In this document: positions 51,698-60,866 of the stretch, piece after piece
Numbering within the stretch: position 1 is the first letter of the stretch
How the letters are laid out: every line of letters starts with the position of its first letter
Source of the DNA: Clostridiales bacterium
GTDB lineage: Bacteria > Bacillota > Clostridia > Peptostreptococcales > Anaerovoracaceae
Direction of reading: 5' to 3'
DNA length: 64,000 bases
NCBI GenBank assembly: GCA_015243575.1
Contig: CP042469.1
Span: 3,004,929 to 3,068,928 of the forward strand
Notes under the pieces: model-generated
Databases searched by the model: none
Seen by the model: only the letters and a program-made list of their open reading frames with translations
Told to the model about the DNA's origin: nothing
Program-made: the position numbers and the translations under genes

Positions 51698-52261
51698 ATG
51701 AATTACGAAAAAGTGATGAAGGAATATTCCCTCATGCAGCAAATATACGCAACGCTTTTTTCCATTGCGAATAAGCTTCAGATAAAGGGAGATGAACAGT
51801 TTGAGAATTTAACCTCACGTCAATTTATGGCATTGCTAGCAGTTATGCATCTACCAGAAAATAAAACAACGATCAATAACATCTCAAAAAAATTAGGAAC
51901 ATCAAAGCAAAATACAAATGTTCTAATCAGTGCCATAGAAAAAAAAGGCTACGCTGTGACAATACCAAGCATGCTCGATAAGCGAGCTGTAAATGTTAAA
52001 GTCACAGAACCCGGCAAAGAGGTTATGATGGAATGCGGCAAGAAAGGGATTGCCTTTTTCGCAAACCTATTTCACGGTTTTACGGAAGCAGAGCTTGAAA
52101 CGCTATGGAATTTACTTAAAAAATTGTATTGTTTCGACGGTGAAGAACTTGATGGTTTTGAGGAAGACATCGATACTAAATTCAAAGTCACTGAAGATGA
52201 GCAGATTCGAGCAATTGAAGAGTTCGCCGAACTCAGAAATAAGATGGGAGGAGAGGATTAA
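51698..52261 (+). CDS. MarR-family regulator
   Basis: 187 residues. Winged helix: LTSRQFMALLAVMHLPE, TINNISKKLGTSKQNTNVLISA and KRAVNVKVTEPGKEVM. The acidic C-terminal tail (about 145-187) is longer than usual. SD AAAGGAGG. Two bp separate it from the thioesterase gene, so it most likely represses that operon through the flanking dyads. Confidence 0.92.
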   Translation: MNYEKVMKEYSLMQQIYATLFSIANKLQIKGDEQFENLTSRQFMALLAVMHLPENKTTINNISKKLGTSKQNTNVLISAIEKKGYAVTIPSMLDKRAVNVKVTEPGKEVMMECGKKGIAFFANLFHGFTEAELETLWNLLKKLYCFDGEELDGFEEDIDTKFKVTEDEQIRAIEEFAELRNKMGGED

Positions 52262-52263
52262 AG

Positions 52264-53529
52264 ATGCAATTATATGCAGAACCTAGAAAAGCACTTGCTG
52301 ATGAAGAAATTGAAATTCACCTTACCGAATTACCACCATTCGGTAAGGTAAAGCTGCGTGCAAACATGCGATTGCCATGGGCAGAGAAAACAAAGTTTGA
52401 GTCCTTTGCATGTTTTACCGCTGATGCACAAGGTACATTAAACTTATCGACACAAAAGCCTGATTTCGGAACTTACGATTTTCCGGATGCGATGGGGCTG
52501 ATTCTCTCAATGAAAATGGTTAAGGGAGGGCTAAAAGATATCGTAAAAAATATTTCTACAGAAAAGAGTCTTTTTATTGAAATCACCGCAGAGCACGGTA
52601 ATAAACAGGCCTGTGTCACATTAGAACGATTGTATAAAAAACCTGAGGTGAAAATCCAGAAGGTCACAGATGGATTTGTTGGCGAGTTCTTTTATACGGA
52701 AAACACCAGCAATAAGACGATCGTAGCCTTGGGTGGTTCCGATGGTAATATGGCCGCTCTTTCCATTATTTCTGCCCAACTGGCATCCCATGGGTTTCAT
52801 GTGCTATCGGTAGCATATTTTAATGAGACGGGCTTACCGAAAAAACTTGCGGAAGTTCCTATTGAATACTTCGAAAGAGTATTTCAATGGCTGGATCAAA
52901 ATCCAATCACAAAAGGAAATGAAATTTATGTGCACGGAACCTCTAAAGGCGGCGAACTGGCACTCCTGCTCGCATCAAAATACCCTATTATTAAGAAAGT
53001 GGTCGGGTTTGCTCCACATGCCTATTGTTTTCAGGGACTGAACAATAAAAATGTTTCTTCCTGGACATATGGGAAGCACCCATTACCTTTTATCCGGCTA
53101 AAGAATCGGATTCTGTATAAGAACATGCTGGATTGCTTCATCAGAAATATACCGTTCGGTTACATGCATACCTATAAAGCCGCGGTAGCTTCCGCGCAAA
53201 ACAAAGAAGCTGCCCGAATAAGGATTGAAAATGCAAAGGCGGATTTATTACTGTTTGCCGGTAAAAATGATAACATCTGGAACGCCGCCGACGGCTGTAA
53301 TGAAATTATGGATACATTGACCCGATTTGATTATCCATATAATTATCAGTTTTTCTCTTATGAAGATACCGGTCATCCATTTCCTTTTCCCTATACGATT
53401 CCGTTAAGTGTCACACTCAGCATGAAACTGTTCCCTAGAATCGTTTTTGTAACAGGCGGAACAGTCAAAGGAAATACGTATGCGCAAAAGGATTCGTGGG
53501 CGAAAACCATTGCGTTTTTTAACAGTTAG
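52264..53529 (+). CDS. acyl-CoA thioesterase/BAAT-family protein
   Basis: 421 residues. N-terminal Acyl_thio_N-like beta sandwich (about 10-130) and C-terminal BAAT alpha/beta-hydrolase domain (about 190-418). Nucleophile elbow HGTSKGGELALL with Ser instead of the Cys of conjugating BAAT enzymes, Asp in FAGKNDNIWNA and His in EDTGHPFPFPYT. A hydrolytic thioesterase, possibly on a bile acid or xenobiotic CoA ester or another ester. MarR control fits a response to a toxic acid. Confidence 0.87.
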   Translation: MQLYAEPRKALADEEIEIHLTELPPFGKVKLRANMRLPWAEKTKFESFACFTADAQGTLNLSTQKPDFGTYDFPDAMGLILSMKMVKGGLKDIVKNISTEKSLFIEITAEHGNKQACVTLERLYKKPEVKIQKVTDGFVGEFFYTENTSNKTIVALGGSDGNMAALSIISAQLASHGFHVLSVAYFNETGLPKKLAEVPIEYFERVFQWLDQNPITKGNEIYVHGTSKGGELALLLASKYPIIKKVVGFAPHAYCFQGLNNKNVSSWTYGKHPLPFIRLKNRILYKNMLDCFIRNIPFGYMHTYKAAVASAQNKEAARIRIENAKADLLLFAGKNDNIWNAADGCNEIMDTLTRFDYPYNYQFFSYEDTGHPFPFPYTIPLSVTLSMKLFPRIVFVTGGTVKGNTYAQKDSWAKTIAFFNS

Positions 53530-53637
53530 AAGGCTTTCATTCTGTTTCATCTGCTGTCATATCAATACAATGTCTTACCAAACCCGCTTTATGAATACAG
53601 TGTTTGCCATCGAAGCAGATTGAGACGTCAGATCTAG

Positions 53638-54360
53638 CTACAGAGGATATTGAATCACTTCAAGATCATCGATCCGGTTCTCTCCATTTGCCATCCGAAC
53701 CTGATAATACATGATGATCTTTTTCGAATCCTCCATCTGTCCCAAATTAAACTGAATCGATTGATAATTACTGGCATCCGACATATCCTCCAGAATCCAG
53801 GAATAACCATTCCATCTTCCCGTTGCAATTTGCTGGTCCGATGCCTTTATCTCTCCGTTATATTTACAAGTTCCAAAATTTGTTGAGACAGTATTATTCG
53901 AAAGATCGATGGTGATATTGTCGATGAGCCTTAGCCCTTCCTTTTGGCTGATTGTATATTGCTCATCATCGGTTTTTTCAATGGAAATAACCCCATCCGC
54001 CGCCTTATATAGTTTGATGTTATCCGATAATCCCAGATATTCGTCATATTCCTCTTGGCTCAATCCAAAATTGGGATGGTACGGCAGCTCTTTGCCCTCA
54101 TACTCTTTCACATAATCCGTGAGCCAATCCGGATTTGCTGCAATCCCAATTTGCAGTTTATCAATCAATTCTGTCAATCGATCGCTATCCTCGGCACTTT
54201 GCAATCCCATTGCCATCAGGTCTACATTGACGGTTCCTACCGGCAGCATCTCTTCCGGCGGTATCGCACCACCAGATCCTTCAATATCCCCAGCACCCTT
54301 GCAGCTGGTAAGCGCAATGATCAAAATCATGATTAATACGAACACAAATTTTTTTTTCAT
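53638..54360 (-). CDS. lipoprotein of unknown function
   Basis: 240 residues with a lipoprotein signal (MKKKFVFVLIMILIIALTSC; Cys20 would be lipidated). The rest is acidic and soluble; not recognised. SD is poor (AATGAAA context), transcript alone. May be a substrate-binding or surface protein. Confidence 0.75.
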   Translation of the reverse strand: MKKKFVFVLIMILIIALTSCKGAGDIEGSGGAIPPEEMLPVGTVNVDLMAMGLQSAEDSDRLTELIDKLQIGIAANPDWLTDYVKEYEGKELPYHPNFGLSQEEYDEYLGLSDNIKLYKAADGVISIEKTDDEQYTISQKEGLRLIDNITIDLSNNTVSTNFGTCKYNGEIKASDQQIATGRWNGYSWILEDMSDASNYQSIQFNLGQMEDSKKIIMYYQVRMANGENRIDDLEVIQYPL

Positions 54361-54538
54361 TGGTTTATGCCTCCGAATATAAATCGTAGTAGTCTAGTAC
54401 CATCTTACCTTATTTTTACTACTTTACCAATCATATTTTCTGACATCAATCGTTTCTATTTTACAAATATTTTGTTCCTCTAACCGATTGTCCCTACTTA
54501 CGAAATAGCGGTAGAACTCCGTCCCTCTTACTTTTTGC

Positions 54539-55336
54539 TTATTCTTCTTTCCAAATTCCGGAAAGATTTTTGTCAATAATAAATTTTACTAGTTGCGTCC
54601 TATTCTGCACCTCCAGTTTTTCGTATATATTATATCCATGCTTCTTCACCGTATTGAGTGCAATTCCTGCCTTCTTGGCAATATCAGCGTTACTCGAGCC
54701 CATATAAATCAAACCCATGATTTCAATTTCCCGGTTGGTAAGCCTGAATTGATTTTTCAGCATATAGGAAAGACTCTTTTCGTTTTTTCGAATCGTTTCC
54801 GCATCCGCTTCAAACCTAGCATGCAAATGCGGTTGAAGCTGCTTTAATATATAAACGTCTCGTTCTGAAAAATCTCCGTTTCGTTCGCATTTGTACAGGC
54901 TTATGGCTCCGTGAAATCTTCCTTGGCAGGCAAGGACGATTCCCGAAATATAAACCAAATCATAGACTTTAAGATAGTTTAGGTAAAACGGGCTCTGCTT
55001 GCGAACTTCTTCGTTCAGAAGATCGGATTCTCTGTAAACAAGTGACTCCGGGCTCATGAAAACCCAATTCACATAATCCATCGGGGCAAAGACGTTCTCA
55101 TACTGGTATATGAATTCCTCCTCGAACTTCTTGCTGAATTTACTCACTACGATAGGATCAACCAACTGAGGCGCAGATGCCTTCTTGATAATGCCGATGT
55201 CGAATTCCGAAAAATCAAAATCAATAAGGTTCATAAGCTTTTGAAGAAAAGCAGTCCTCATGGAAGCCGAGTCTCTAATATTGTTGATGGTAATCACCAA
55301 ATCGTTGAGCTTTTCCCATTCGCTTTGTGATAGCAT
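54539..55336 (-). CDS. LuxR-family regulator with GAF-like sensor
   Basis: 265 residues. N-terminal GAF-like domain (about 10-170), then a LuxR HTH at about 195-255 with RLTNREIEIMGLIYMGSSNA, IAKKAGIALNTVKKHGYNI and YEKLEVQNRTQLVKF. SD AAGGAAG. Divergent from the ureohydrolase operon, with three phased GTAGTATTT-type half-sites between them, so it probably activates that operon. Confidence 0.9.
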   Translation of the reverse strand: MLSQSEWEKLNDLVITINNIRDSASMRTAFLQKLMNLIDFDFSEFDIGIIKKASAPQLVDPIVVSKFSKKFEEEFIYQYENVFAPMDYVNWVFMSPESLVYRESDLLNEEVRKQSPFYLNYLKVYDLVYISGIVLACQGRFHGAISLYKCERNGDFSERDVYILKQLQPHLHARFEADAETIRKNEKSLSYMLKNQFRLTNREIEIMGLIYMGSSNADIAKKAGIALNTVKKHGYNIYEKLEVQNRTQLVKFIIDKNLSGIWKEE

Positions 55337-55384
55337 AAATCTTCCTTCCTAATTCCAGTATGATAAGCAAAGCCTATCATGTCC

Positions 55385-55437
55385 GGTAGTATTTGTCTAC
55401 CACTAAAGTAGTATTTTTATTCCTGATAAATACCACT
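55385..55437. promoter_or_regulatory. three phased half-sites for the LuxR regulator
   Basis: GGTAGTATTT (55385), AGTAGTATTT (55407) and the inverted AAATACCACT (55428) stand 22 and 21 bp apart, two helical turns. They lie 115-170 bp before the ureohydrolase start. Confidence 0.65.
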
Positions 55438-55440
55438 TAA

Positions 55441-55470
55441 TACTGTTTTAACCCAGAAATAAAAACAGTA
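55441..55470. promoter_or_regulatory. 9-bp inverted repeat before ureohydrolase promoter
   Basis: TACTGTTTT and AAAACAGTA, 12 bp apart. Between the half-sites and the gene; could be a second operator or a leader hairpin. Confidence 0.45.
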
Positions 55471-55551
55471 TATTTAAGGAAAGTTATATCTAATAAAACG
55501 AGATTGTTTCTTTGCCTGCATCGTTGCCGGCAATCGGAAAGAGGTGTATGA

Positions 55552-56439
55552 ATGGTCGACTTGAAGCCCTGGGGAGAATTAAATTGTGAAGAAATCAAAG
55601 ACGCGGACGTAACCGTAATGGGCGTTCCATTTGACGGAGCAGTAAGCTGTGGGAAAGGGTCCGCTTTGGCCCCTGAAAAAATCAGAAGCCTATCCAGGTA
55701 TCTTCCCGCAACGACAGAAGAGGGGTTTGTGATTGATCACCTGAAGGTATATGATCACGGTGACGTTCCTTTCAGTTTGAACTGGGAAGAATATTATGCA
55801 AAAGTAGAAAAAGAAGCACTGACTCTTTTCAGTATGGGTAAATTTTGTCTGTTCTTTGGAGGAGACCATTCCGTGACGATCCCGCTGACCAGAGCTTACG
55901 GACAGCATTATCAGGGCAAGCGAATCGGTATCATTCACTTTGACTCCCATCCTGATCTGTGCGATGAGTATGATGGCTCAAAATGGTCGCACGCCTGCCC
56001 GATTCGACGAGCGGTGGAAGATGTTATCAAACCTGCAGATCTGGCCCAGGTGGGCATCAGATCCTACGAAAACGAGGAAGTGGTGTTTTACAAGGAAAAC
56101 CCCGAGCTTCTTCGAATCAGAGCATACGACATTTTCTATGAGGGCTGGCAGGCTGCCTGCGAGAAACTAAAGACAAAGTTCCAAGGGTATGATGCTTTGT
56201 ACATCAGCCTTGACATTGACGTTCTGGATCCTGCCTTTGCTCCGGGAACAGGTACTCCTGAAGCCGGTGGATTATCATCAAGAGAGCTTATGGAAATCAT
56301 TAAGTTTCTCATGACAAATCTTCCGATTGCAGCCCTTGATCTTGTAGAAGTTTCTCCTCCCCTTGACAGCGTGAACAATATTACTTCCTGGGCTGCCCTG
56401 AAAATTGTTTATGAGGTATTTGGTAAATTGTCAAAATGA
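55552..56439 (+). CDS. agmatinase/arginase-family ureohydrolase
   Basis: 295 residues. Hydrolyses a guanidino group to urea and amine with two Mn ions. All six metal ligands are present: His106 (GGDHS), Asp131/His133/Asp135 (HFDSHPD), Asp221/Asp223 (SLDIDVLDP). The specificity loop reads WSHACPIRRAVED, closer to agmatinase (HSTPIR) than arginase, but not identical. SD AAAGAGGTG. Clusters with a 70-residue membrane protein, an NCS1 permease and a LuxR regulator; no ornithine or putrescine genes adjoin. Agmatine, guanidinobutyrate or another guanidine compound are all possible. Confidence 0.88.
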   Translation: MVDLKPWGELNCEEIKDADVTVMGVPFDGAVSCGKGSALAPEKIRSLSRYLPATTEEGFVIDHLKVYDHGDVPFSLNWEEYYAKVEKEALTLFSMGKFCLFFGGDHSVTIPLTRAYGQHYQGKRIGIIHFDSHPDLCDEYDGSKWSHACPIRRAVEDVIKPADLAQVGIRSYENEEVVFYKENPELLRIRAYDIFYEGWQAACEKLKTKFQGYDALYISLDIDVLDPAFAPGTGTPEAGGLSSRELMEIIKFLMTNLPIAALDLVEVSPPLDSVNNITSWAALKIVYEVFGKLSK

Positions 56440-56464
56440 AAAACATGAAATTTCGGAGGTATTT

Positions 56465-56677
56465 ATGGAAAGCATAACGTCCATTCGGGAAGAACTCACG
56501 GGCAAAACAGAAATGAGCCCCGAAAATGAAAATGACTTGTTGATCAGACTGGAAGAAATCGAAAGAGACGGAAAAGTCGTTAACCCTCTGCCAAAATCGG
56601 ACTGGATCGGGATTGCGATAACATTCTTTGTGCTTGGCCTCCTCCCGCTTCTGTATTATGCAATTAAGCTGTTTTAG
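56465..56677 (+). CDS. 70-residue single-pass membrane protein
   Basis: Acidic cytoplasmic part (about 1-46, ELTGKTEMSPENENDLLIRL) and one C-terminal membrane helix (WIGIAITFFVLGLLPLLYYA). SD CGGAGG gives the start at 56465, 25 bp after the ureohydrolase stop and 14 bp before the permease gene. By position and form it looks like a small accessory subunit of the NCS1 permease. No family is recognised. Confidence 0.78.
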   Translation: MESITSIREELTGKTEMSPENENDLLIRLEEIERDGKVVNPLPKSDWIGIAITFFVLGLLPLLYYAIKLF

Positions 56678-56691
56678 GGAGGAAAGGAATC

Positions 56692-58098
56692 ATGCGTAAA
56701 CACGAAATGAACATCAACAGCGAAGTTCAGTTTGACCTTCTGCCAATTATGAAGAATGATCGGGAATATGGCTTTCGGGATTATTCGTTTGTCATTACCG
56801 GTTTTGCGGTCGCTACATGGTGCTTCTTGATTGGAGGCACGCTTGCACTTTTTGTAGATTTTAAGCTTGCAATCATTGCATCCATATCCGGCAATATGAT
56901 TGCAATCATATTGCTCAGCATGTCAACCTCCCTGCCATCTGCAAAATATGGAATAGACGGGTTCACCTCCTCTATCAGCTACCTGGGTCATAACGGAACA
57001 AAATCCTATCTTGTGCTCAACGCGGTAGTTACCGTGGGCTGGACCATCGTTCTTTGTACTTTAGTTTCCCGATCAGTGATCCAGATTCTAAACTACATAA
57101 CCGGCAAAGATTTTTCATCCAACTTATATGTTGTCGTATTTGGCCTGATTGTTGCTCTTTTCTGCTGGTTCGTAACCCTGAGAGGACCGCACCTGATCAA
57201 GATCATGAGCACCATCGTTGTTCCTGTATTCTTAGTCGTCATTGTCATTCTTATCTTTCTCATCAGCAGAAGTGTCGGTTGGGGAGAGATCGCGCAAATG
57301 TCAGCTTTGGAACCCTTTGATGATCCGTGGCTAAACTTCCTTATCGCCTTTGAGCTCAGCCTTGGCGCCGGTTTTTCATGGTGGCCTAACATCGGAGGCC
57401 TTGCAAGAATCTGTAAGACATCAAGGGCCGCTTTCTGGCCCAATATATTAGGACTTGTATTTGCAGCTACTGTCGGCACAGCACTTGGAGCCGCAGCAGC
57501 TCTGCTTATTGGAGACAGCGACCCTGCCTCATGGATGATTCCGATCTGCGGAGGGGCACTTGGAATCCTTTCCTTGATCCTTGTAAGCATAGCAAATATC
57601 TCGGCAAATTCGATTATGATTTACACCACTTCGCTTGGACTGAAGCAGGTCAGGGCTTTGTTCAGGCAGAGATGGTTCATCGTAACGGCTGTTTATATGG
57701 TACCGACTTTAATCGGCCTGTTTTGGTCAAATCTTATCTATGACCATTTCTATTTTATTCTCGGCCTGGCTTGTCTGATCTACTGTCCGATTTCGATGAT
57801 GGCAGTAGTGGACTTTTTCCTCCTCAGAAATCAGAAATGGGACATGAGACAGTTCTATAACAAAACTCCGGAATCAAAGTTCTATTTCTGGAAGGGCTTT
57901 AATCCGGTTGCTGTCTTTGTATTTATTACTGCCACCCCTGTTTATTACTTCTTCCTTGATCCAATCACACTGGAGTGTACTCCCGCTTTTCGATATGCCA
58001 CAGCAACAGGCGCAGTTGCTGTTTATTGCGCCATCATATATTACATCCTGAGCAAAGCAGTATGCTTTAGAATGAGCAAAGGAGGATATGAACAGTAA
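56692..58098 (+). CDS. NCS1-family permease (purine-cytosine permease-like)
   Basis: 468 residues, about twelve membrane helices. Seen: MLPIMKNDREYGFRDYSF-type N-terminus, GFSWWPNIGGLARICK and SMMAVVDFFLLRNQKWD. The family brings in nucleobases, hydantoins, allantoin, pyridoxine and related compounds by H+ or Na+ symport. In this operon the natural guess is uptake of the guanidino or ureido substrate of the ureohydrolase. SD GGGAGGAAAGG. Confidence 0.88.
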   Translation: MRKHEMNINSEVQFDLLPIMKNDREYGFRDYSFVITGFAVATWCFLIGGTLALFVDFKLAIIASISGNMIAIILLSMSTSLPSAKYGIDGFTSSISYLGHNGTKSYLVLNAVVTVGWTIVLCTLVSRSVIQILNYITGKDFSSNLYVVVFGLIVALFCWFVTLRGPHLIKIMSTIVVPVFLVVIVILIFLISRSVGWGEIAQMSALEPFDDPWLNFLIAFELSLGAGFSWWPNIGGLARICKTSRAAFWPNILGLVFAATVGTALGAAAALLIGDSDPASWMIPICGGALGILSLILVSIANISANSIMIYTTSLGLKQVRALFRQRWFIVTAVYMVPTLIGLFWSNLIYDHFYFILGLACLIYCPISMMAVVDFFLLRNQKWDMRQFYNKTPESKFYFWKGFNPVAVFVFITATPVYYFFLDPITLECTPAFRYATATGAVAVYCAIIYYILSKAVCFRMSKGGYEQ

Positions 58099-58185
58099 GC
58101 TGCGGTTTGTACAAAATATCCGCCTTGTTAAGTAGCCTGCAAAGTTTATAACTCAAATTAATCATATAAGTTTTTCACTCCTGTA

Positions 58186-58213
58186 TTGACACTTCTCCGT
58201 CATATGCTATTAT
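58186..58213 (+). promoter_or_regulatory. promoter of the FabK-like gene
   Basis: TTGACA, 16 bp, TATTAT (58208-58213). It lies after the permease gene, so the FabK-like gene can be read on its own. Confidence 0.65.
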
Positions 58214-58309
58214 ATTAAATATCACAATATGTAGTATCGATTACTCGATGTAATGATTATTATTGTTATTACATATGCATACGGTGAAAACGATCGTACG
58301 GAGGGCAAT

Positions 58310-59380
58310 ATGAAATTACCATCTCTTGTAGTAGGGGACCTAACCATACAAAAACCAATTATACAAGGCGGAATGGGGATTGGCGTTTCCAGGTCCAGGC
58401 TGGCTTCAGCAGTTGCAAATGAAGGTGGCATCGGTGTCATTTCAGGTGTGGTGCTTGGATTTTTGGAACCAGATTTCGAAACCAATCCCATGGAGGCGAA
58501 TATCCGCGCGCTGAGAAAAGAAATCCGTGCCGCAAGAGAACTTAGTCCAAATGGCGTGATCGGAGTCAATTTTCTGGCTGCAGTGAATGACTATGAGGAA
58601 CTCGTGAAAGCGGCAGCCGAAGAAGGGATCGATATCATCATCTCCGGTGCCGGCCTTCCTTCAAAGCTCCCCGAACTCGTGCAGGGCTACAATACGAAAA
58701 TAGCTCCGATGGCTTCATCAGGAAGAACTGCTGCTGTAATCTGCAAAATGTGGGATAAGCGATACAATCGGCTTCCTGATATGATTGTTGTAGAAGGCCC
58801 GGATGCCGGAGGGCACTTAGGCTTCAGCATGGAAGAATTGACATCAGATAACAGACCCACGCTCGAGGGCGTGCTGAAAGAAGTCCTGGAAGAGATACGG
58901 CCTTTTGAGGAAAAATATGCAAAGAAGATTCCGGTCGCCGCTGCGGGTGGAATTTTTACCGGAGCAGATATCGCCAGATATATAAAACTCGGCGCCTCAG
59001 CGGTTCAGATTTCCACAAGGTTCATAACCACCGACGAATGTGATGCACATATCAATTTCAAAAATGCCATTATCCATGCAGAAGAAGGAGATATCGAGAT
59101 CATAAAAAGCCCGGTTGGAATGCCAGGAAGGGCTTTGAAGAATCAATTTTCGGAGAAGATTAAAACCACTCCCTTAAAGATCGATCATTGCTCGGGCTGC
59201 ATGAAATCCTGCCATGCGAAGGAAGCAAAATTTTGTATTGTAGAAGCGCTGATTCGGTCAGTAACCGGCAATGTTAATGACGGCTTGGTCTTTACTGGAA
59301 CGAATGCATATCGAGTCAACGAAATCATGAGTGTTCGGAATTTGATGAATGAGCTGGTCAACGAAGCAGAGAAAGCCTAA
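58310..59380 (+). CDS. FabK/nitronate-monooxygenase-like FMN oxidoreductase
   Basis: 356 residues, TIM barrel binding FMN. Motifs: KPIIQGGMGIGVS at the start, VIGVNFLAAVNDY, IIVSGAG-type strand IDIIISGAGLPSKLP, VVEGPDAGGHLGF with the catalytic His, PVAAAGGIFTGADIARYI and GASAVQISTRFITTDEC. The C-terminus has Cys-rich CSGCMKSCHAKEAKFC, typical of the clostridial branch, possibly for metal. Either enoyl-ACP reductase or nitronate oxidation; without fab genes nearby the latter or a 2-enoate role is likelier. SD GGAGGG. Confidence 0.85.
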   Translation: MKLPSLVVGDLTIQKPIIQGGMGIGVSRSRLASAVANEGGIGVISGVVLGFLEPDFETNPMEANIRALRKEIRAARELSPNGVIGVNFLAAVNDYEELVKAAAEEGIDIIISGAGLPSKLPELVQGYNTKIAPMASSGRTAAVICKMWDKRYNRLPDMIVVEGPDAGGHLGFSMEELTSDNRPTLEGVLKEVLEEIRPFEEKYAKKIPVAAAGGIFTGADIARYIKLGASAVQISTRFITTDECDAHINFKNAIIHAEEGDIEIIKSPVGMPGRALKNQFSEKIKTTPLKIDHCSGCMKSCHAKEAKFCIVEALIRSVTGNVNDGLVFTGTNAYRVNEIMSVRNLMNELVNEAEKA

Positions 59381-59403
59381 TCAGACGGTTCAACGTTTTC
59401 AAT

Positions 59404-59442
59404 TAAAACCCCTAGAACTAATATTGATTTCTAGGGGTTTTG
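59404..59442 (+). terminator. terminator after the FabK-like gene
   Basis: AAAACCCCTAGAA pairs with TTCTAGGGGTTTT. Confidence 0.88.
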
Positions 59443-59533
59443 TGTTTATTTTATCAAATCTTTTTTATTTATCTTGAATATAGGATCAACCTGTAAGCCA
59501 ATTGTACTCATTAAAGCTTCGCCTTATTTTACT

Positions 59534-59653
59534 TTATTTAAGCTTGCCTGTCTTTATTGAGGAAGATGCTGTAGCAGCAGAGTTCTTTTCGGATTTCTTT
59601 TCAGCGCTCTTCTTCTTCTTCTTTTCCTTGTCCTTCGGACTTTTATCTCCCAT
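59534..59653 (-). CDS. 39-residue lysine-rich small protein
   Basis: Starts MGDKSPKDKEKKKKKSAEKK and ends KTGKLK. Strong SD GGAGG, nine bases before the ATG. Short MG(D/N)KSPK-type lysine-rich proteins occur in many bacteria; no function is known. The open frame on the opposite strand is its shadow. Confidence 0.72.
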   Translation of the reverse strand: MGDKSPKDKEKKKKKSAEKKSEKNSAATASSSIKTGKLK

Positions 59654-59782
59654 AGTAGCTACCTCCAATCATTCTGTATTTTTTTATTTAATAATGAAGT
59701 TATAGCATACCTTTTTTAATTTTTTTGTCGAAATAATAATTTATGGCTCATTATTTTTTAATATAATTTGCCTTATTCAGGA

Positions 59783-59932
59783 TTAAAGCATCCAGATACA
59801 GCCAACAGGTGATTTAATCTTCACTTCACCGTTGACTTCCCTGATCAGTTTCTGATAATGATAAGCTTTCTCAAACGGAATATCTCCCGGGCCATTATAC
59901 ACTTCTTCAATTTCTCCTGTTTTTCTATCCAT
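59783..59932 (-). CDS. 49-residue hypothetical protein, possibly a fragment
   Basis: MDRKTGEIEEVYNGPGDIPF then EKAYHYQKLIREVNGEVKIK and a Cys-Trp C-terminus. The coding bias looks real but the SD for the ATG is distant; a GTG three codons upstream sits closer to GAGGGA. Not recognised. It may be the tail of a longer decayed gene. Confidence 0.45.
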   Translation of the reverse strand: MDRKTGEIEEVYNGPGDIPFEKAYHYQKLIREVNGEVKIKSPVGCIWML

Positions 59933-60029
59933 ATGAAGCACAATTTCCCTCAACCCCAAAATTCAATCGTAAAGATAACTTTTCTAAACTTTAGCTGAAT
60001 CATACCACGCTATCCCCTATCAAACAATA

Positions 60030-60233
60030 TTAATCACCTAAAATAACCCCGCCCACATTCGGCTTGTAGATTCCAAGCAGAATATTCATCAGCGTACTTT
60101 TTCCGGAGCCGTTTTCTCCCAATAAAGCATGGCTCTCTCCCGGATACATTTTCAGGTCTATGCTGTCGTTGGCAAGGACATTTTCAAATCTTTTCGTATT
60201 CCCTTTCATCTCCAAAAGAGGGATCTTTTCCAT
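60030..60233 (-). pseudogene. truncated sugar/nucleoside ABC ATPase
   Basis: 67 residues equal to the N-terminus of a double-domain ABC ATPase ([17 protein letters not shown], then [20 protein letters not shown], Walker [21 protein letters not shown]). It stops right after the point where about 430 further residues should follow. Neighbouring permease and binding protein genes are missing. A relic of a lost transporter. Confidence 0.82.
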
Positions 60234-60645
60234 ATCATGATTTTCCGTTTTAATAAATAAAAAAGTCAAACCACAGTAAGGAAAACGCCAGGCTTCCCAT
60301 CCTGAATTTGACGAATTTTGTTCAACCCTATTCAACTCTGAGAACCTGAACAAGCGGCAGCAAAAAGCTAAAAAATGGATCAAGAAACGGTGTTCTTCAT
60401 CCATAACAGAAATACAACATTAAGGCGAAAACGCGCCGCCAATGCCGTACTAAGAAAAACACCATAGCGTAGATGATTTAAGGTCACCACGTCATATTTT
60501 TAGAAAATATGATGAATTATTAATCTTATATGCATAAACTGTTGAAATTTTTAGAGCTGATTTAGTTGAATCATGAGATTTGAGAGTGATATGATAAATT
60601 AAAACTTATATAAAATAGTTTTGCAAAAGTGTTTCAATAAATTAA

Positions 60646-60837
60646 CGAAACGAAAAAGCCGGCGACCTGAAAAACGTCGGCTTCAACTTTGACGCCAGCA
60701 GCGGCTCTGCAAATCTTCGAGAGTTTGCAGAATACGCCGAAAAAATGGACAAGCCGGCTCTCCCCGGTTCCAGACATCAGAAGAGTCTTGAAAGCAGAGG
60801 TGATGAAAAAAAGCCCTTATTCCAAGCGCACAATTAA
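60646..60837 (+). pseudogene. coding remnant without start
   Basis: Open frame of 63 codons with coding-like composition (GFNFDASSGSANLREFAEYA) and a stop, but no start codon before the in-frame TAA at 60643. It looks like the 3' end of a lost gene. The 60234-60645 spacer before it is AT-rich and empty. Confidence 0.4.
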
Positions 60838-60866
60838 TTTTTATTTTGAAAGGGAGTGTATTTTTT

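Noticed and set aside
59502-59705. 67-codon plus frame
   Set aside because: Shadow of the 39-residue lysine-rich gene on the minus strand.
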